The position numbers were made by a program, and so were the translations under genes. Shown here in pieces: positions 60,701 through 64,000 of a stretch of DNA of 64,000 nt; the first letter of the stretch is position 1, and each line of letters opens with the position of its first letter. Origin of the DNA: Powellomyces hirtus (Eukaryota > Chytridiomycota > Chytridiomycetes > Spizellomycetales > Powellomycetaceae); assembly GCA_025526995.1 (NCBI GenBank), contig JAHLKG010000012.1:186001-250000 (forward strand), written 5' to 3'. The notes under the pieces are model-generated. The model searched no databases, had not been told where the DNA came from, and saw only the letters and a list, made by a program, of their open reading frames with translations.

Positions 60701-61897
60701 CCCCCACATTGAACAACGGATCGGCGCCTAACTCATCCGGTCCGAGAGTGTTACTGGCAAACTCGCCCGTGGCTCCATTTGCGGCGTTCGTCGCGTCAGA
60801 GTCTGTGGTCGTCGGTTGCTTAGGGGCAGTGTTGGCCTTTGCACCTTTCCTGGAAATGCCCACTAGTCCATGACGTTCTCGATCAATGCGCTCCGCTTCC
60901 GCCTTCGCCTGAAGTTCAACTGTTGGTAAACCGCATATAGTTGTTAGAGAAATGGGTTATGCTGACCTCTTCCATTCGGGTTCTTCGTAACTCTGTCTCA
61001 TACGCTTCCGAGAGTCGCTCAAACCGCTCAGCAGTGTCGGTATACTCTGTCTGCAGCCACTCCTGATACCGTTGAAACATTGGATAAAAGTTCGCAATAT
61101 CATGGGACGTTCGACCTGCACAAAAATGTCAAGTGAGTTGAGACGTGAATCTATCACGCATTTCGCAATGCATACCTACAGAAACGAGACCATCGTGAGA
61201 GCAGCAAAGAGTTCTGCTCCAAGATGAGGACTGCCTTGTCTTTATAGAACTCTACCAGCATCCGGAAGAGCGGGGTATGGCTCAGCTCGTTGTCAATGTT
61301 CCAATAGGACTCGAGCTGGTGGCGAGAGCAGGTAATGAGAGTCGACTCGAAGGTTGTGAGTCGCTCTGCCATAGTTCACCTCTTCCGCCATGATTCTTCC
61401 GGAGCTCTTCAGTCTAGTTGGCTGTTCTTTCTTTGCGATCATATTCACTTTGTCGGCTCTGATCTGCTTGTAGTTCTCAAACACGCTAGCAAGGGCAAGC
61501 TTTGGTGAGAAAGATACCTCAATGATTTGTCGCTCGACAAAGTGTTTTCTCACCTCAGACCGTGAAATGCGCCTAATCTATCTGCTCGCCCACTGATATT
61601 TTGGTAATCTTTATGCCGGACTTGTTCCAGCGCTCGAATGTCGGTCAAGATCTATAGAATGAGTACACATCAGAGTCATGTTAACCCGATGGTTTCTGGA
61701 AGTAAAATGCCAATCATCACCTCTTCCATTCTTTTGTCCATCGCAAATAGACTCTCAGGTGGCGGCTGTTCCTTGAGTTCGTCGGGTATCTCAGCCTCCA
61801 CTTTTTCGTTGTCCATCGGAGTCAAGTCGGCAAGCTGAGCGAGCGCAGCAGCGCCAGCCGCTACGCTCATTTTCTCAACAGCAGCTGTAGCTGCCAT
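51773..61897 (-). CDS. Very large coiled-coil protein, CCDC162-like, probably flagellar
   Basis: A chain of exons spans 10 kb on the minus strand, starting at 61897 (MAATAAVEKMSV) with first exon 61897-61721. Its last three exons, 53770-53378, 53316-53251 and 53209-51773, I could join in frame. Most internal exons are visible as open blocks, for example FERLSEAYETELRR near 61,000, KKPPIKRP-like IDKPPIKRPRIEDFLTEF near 60,340, ISLQAPYFSRDYALATRSLQI near 58,250, NMTEIIPALDCVAEIYE near 57,840 and EINVLRNRFSEYRVNTFQEV near 53,560. The estimated size is 2,500-2,700 residues. It is mostly helical, with coiled coil and a Ser/Pro/Arg-rich tail. Length and wording recall CCDC162 of ciliated animals, so a flagellar role is inferred. 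I did not resolve every internal splice, and two genes cannot be fully excluded. Confidence 0.65.
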
Positions 61898-63762
61898 TGG
61901 TTTTTTTTTCTTGTTGGCAAAGTGACAGTATATAAATTCCACAATTGAAAAAAAACACACACTCCAATGTACGGTCTCTCAACGATCACGTCAAAGTCAC
62001 GCACGGACAACCGGAGCGTCCGAAACCTGGCACGCGACGCGTTCTGGGGCGGAGTTTGTACCTAAGCAAACAGAGTTGGCGATCAAAAGGGTTTAGTCAA
62101 CTGACACCTATCAAAAGGTCGCACGGTTCCTTTGGGGCGATAACATGAAAAGACTTGAAGTGGCAAAGTGATGTTCTCTATAATTGGGATAAGAGGCACT
62201 TTGGTAATATAAGCGGGACTATTTGTATGAAACCCTGCACAGCCAGCCGGCTATCTATAGGCCCTTACTAGTCCCATCCCCTCCTGATGATTTCCAGCGA
62301 ATGGGAGGCGGCCATGTGGGCTCCCGTGGACTGACTTGCGGTTTTTTCTTCTTCCCGCCCCCTTCCGCCTTTCTTCTCCTCATACTAATGAATGAGCCGT
62401 TTGTGCAGTCCGCACTTTTCGCTTATTTGGGACGAATCCATTATGCAATTATTGTATTTCCCGCCCAAATTACGCACAAGGATGTAAAATGCCGATACAC
62501 TGAGGGGATCGTCTTCTGTCAAATTCAACTTTACTCGAATTCCATCTGTCTTCCGTTGAATGACAACTCCTAAAGACACGTCGAAGCGAGTAAATTGAAG
62601 CTGACATGAAGACGTCTCTGTAATATCACACGGTTAGGGTGCAGAACAACGACATGACGATGGCAGGGTCCGGACATCTTGGGCTTCTTAGTTCAATGAT
62701 GGCCAAGTGTCAGGTTGGCAGGGTCCGGACATCTTGGGCTTCTTAGTTCAATGATGGCCAAGTGTACCTGACACTCGCTGTATGTTGGGTGTCGCTGCTC
62801 GTTCCTATGGTCTTCCGATCCAGATCTCATTGTCCAAGGCGGCGACATGTCCAGCTTCAATTGAACCGGTGTGGACAGAGGAGCCATGGCAAGACTGGCA
62901 AGGGGTGGTGGGTGGGTATATTGTCATGCCAAACCGGCATGCTCTATGATTCCCGCCATGCAATCCTCGTTGCGGGGTGCCACCGCGGGTCCTTCGTCTT
63001 GGAGGCTGCAGGCCTGGCCGCCGTCGTCCAGCAACGGACAGTCCACCCGTTGGTGTGGGGAACGGTCTCCCCATTGGGGTAATGGCTGCCACATACCCTC
63101 CATACTCAACGTTTTCGTTCTGTAAAACCGTCAGAGTTGCATGTGGTGCCAGTCCGAATCGGAAGTGGGGCACCTGATATCAGTTTGGACAGATCAAACT
63201 CAAACGCATTGGTGAGGTCCGGAATCAGAGATTGAACTTTGTTCTACGTTACCTGCAGATACCTGTCACTTCAGCTCTGCCTATTGCGGTAGAACGAGGT
63301 CGTGGTAGAACGCGTAAGCGTCGGAGATTTGTTTTATTGACATTGTCCTCCAACTTAGTGCCAGCACTGTAACTGTATTTGGCCGGGCATTGAGAGCTTG
63401 CTTCACCATTAAAATAGTAGCTTCATCCCCAGGAACTTTCGCTCCGACATGACAAGGTCAGTGACACAAACGTGCATTGAGCTCCAAGAGGGTCCCCACC
63501 GGTCATCCACCAGCATAAGAATGCATGCAAATTTTTTCTTTTCAGACATCCTCGCCAAACGCATTTTAGATGCATCTGGCCTATTGGTGCATACATTTCG
63601 AGACCCGTGGTATATTCATCGCCCATCCGGCTAAACCCCGACTGAAAGGGGAGTGCCAGCAACATCAGGATTCGGGAACGGGTGTCGGCGCCCAGGATTG
63701 TGTCTCTCTCTTTTGGTATTTATAAAATCGGTCGCCGTGCGCCCCTGCCCGAGCTTGTTCGA
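61898..63762. other. Mostly empty 1.9 kb stretch with a 55-bp duplication
   Basis: No gene is supported. A minus-strand ORF at 62805-63173 is Gly/Arg/Pro-rich with no domain. The 55-bp duplication is listed separately. TTTATAAAATCGG at 63719-63731 is a possible TATA element for the gene at 63763. Confidence 0.45.
62661..62765. repeat. 55-bp tandem duplication
   Basis: TGGCAGGGTCCGGACATCTT starts at 62661 and again at 62716. The following 30 bases, through TTCAATGATGGCCAAGTGT, are identical. The second copy stops after about 50 bases. Confidence 0.9.
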
Positions 63763-64000
63763 GATGGGGTACAAGTACAAGAAACAAAAGTACAACCCGA
63801 CGTACACGATGAGCGATCCGGTGCAGCCGCAACAAGTGCAGACCGCCCACCTTGCCGGGCAATGGGGACCGGGGGGCAGTCAGCCGAGCTCGGCTAGCAT
63901 TGACGGAACGCATTCGCCGCTTGATACGACCATTGTGGAGTCGGAGATTGCGGAAGAGGATGCGTTTCAGTCGAATCCGCAGTTGGCGATGGGGCCAGGC
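63763..64000 (+). CDS. Possible 5' part of a gene running off the window
   Basis: From the ATG at 63763 the frame is open for 79 codons to the window edge: MGYKYKKQKYNPTYTMSD, then a Gln-rich patch (VQPQQVQTAHLAGQWG) and an acidic, Ser-rich stretch. TATAAAA lies only about 43 bases upstream, close for a start codon, so this could also be an internal exon whose frame extends to about 63,700. No family is recognised. Confidence 0.35.

Noticed and set aside
62805..63173. 122-codon minus-strand ORF rich in Gly, Arg and Pro
   Set aside because: No domain, no splice sites and no neighbouring exon; likely chance in GC-rich sequence.

Overview
The window looks like nuclear DNA of a flagellated (zoosporic, chytrid-type) fungus. 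Most genes are split by many introns of about 45-110 bp with GT..AG borders. They code for eukaryotic proteins packed closely on both strands. Three things point to an early-diverging fungus rather than a yeast or mould: an EBP-type sterol isomerase, a rhodopsin-like seven-helix receptor, and a very large coiled-coil protein resembling animal CCDC162, probably flagellar. No rRNA, tRNA, CRISPR or intact transposon was seen. For nearly all genes I rebuilt exon chains by hand, and 15 multi-exon models close in frame from ATG to stop.

Layout. 1-3,900 is decayed DNA: a 206-bp tandem repeat (488-1017), a possible gene fragment, and a broken carboxylesterase (about 1,500-2,690). 3,906-12,911 holds a four-helix membrane protein, an RNF10/Mag2 ubiquitin ligase, an OB-fold/winged-helix protein like STN1 or RPA2, the GTPase DRG1/Rbg1, and a METTL27-like methyltransferase. 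13,333-18,678 holds Acinus, a divergent single-exon PCNA-motif protein, and an ADF-H plus PH protein. 18,679-21,639 is nearly empty. 21,640-29,323 holds EBP, the SWI/SNF ATPase and a ChaC cyclotransferase. 29,849-38,525 holds a kinesin, a DUF4870/Tic20-like membrane protein, IND1/NUBPL and a universal stress protein. 38,803-47,409 is a head-to-head pair, UBR1 and an armadillo-repeat protein. 48,334-51,327 is the receptor gene followed by a small secreted acidic protein with repeated dibasic sites. 51,773-61,897 is the CCDC162-like gene. The last 2 kb is mostly non-coding, with a possible gene start at 63,763.

Themes. Three genes serve ubiquitin or ribosome quality control or translation (RNF10, UBR1, DRG1). 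Two serve chromatin and RNA processing (SNF2-type ATPase, Acinus). Two or three may serve genome maintenance (STN1/RPA2-like protein, PIP-box protein). The most promising undescribed candidates are the receptor next to a possible Kex2-processed peptide precursor, and the small protein with a canonical PCNA-binding box followed by a SUMO-binding-like stretch. Both rest on short motifs and position only.
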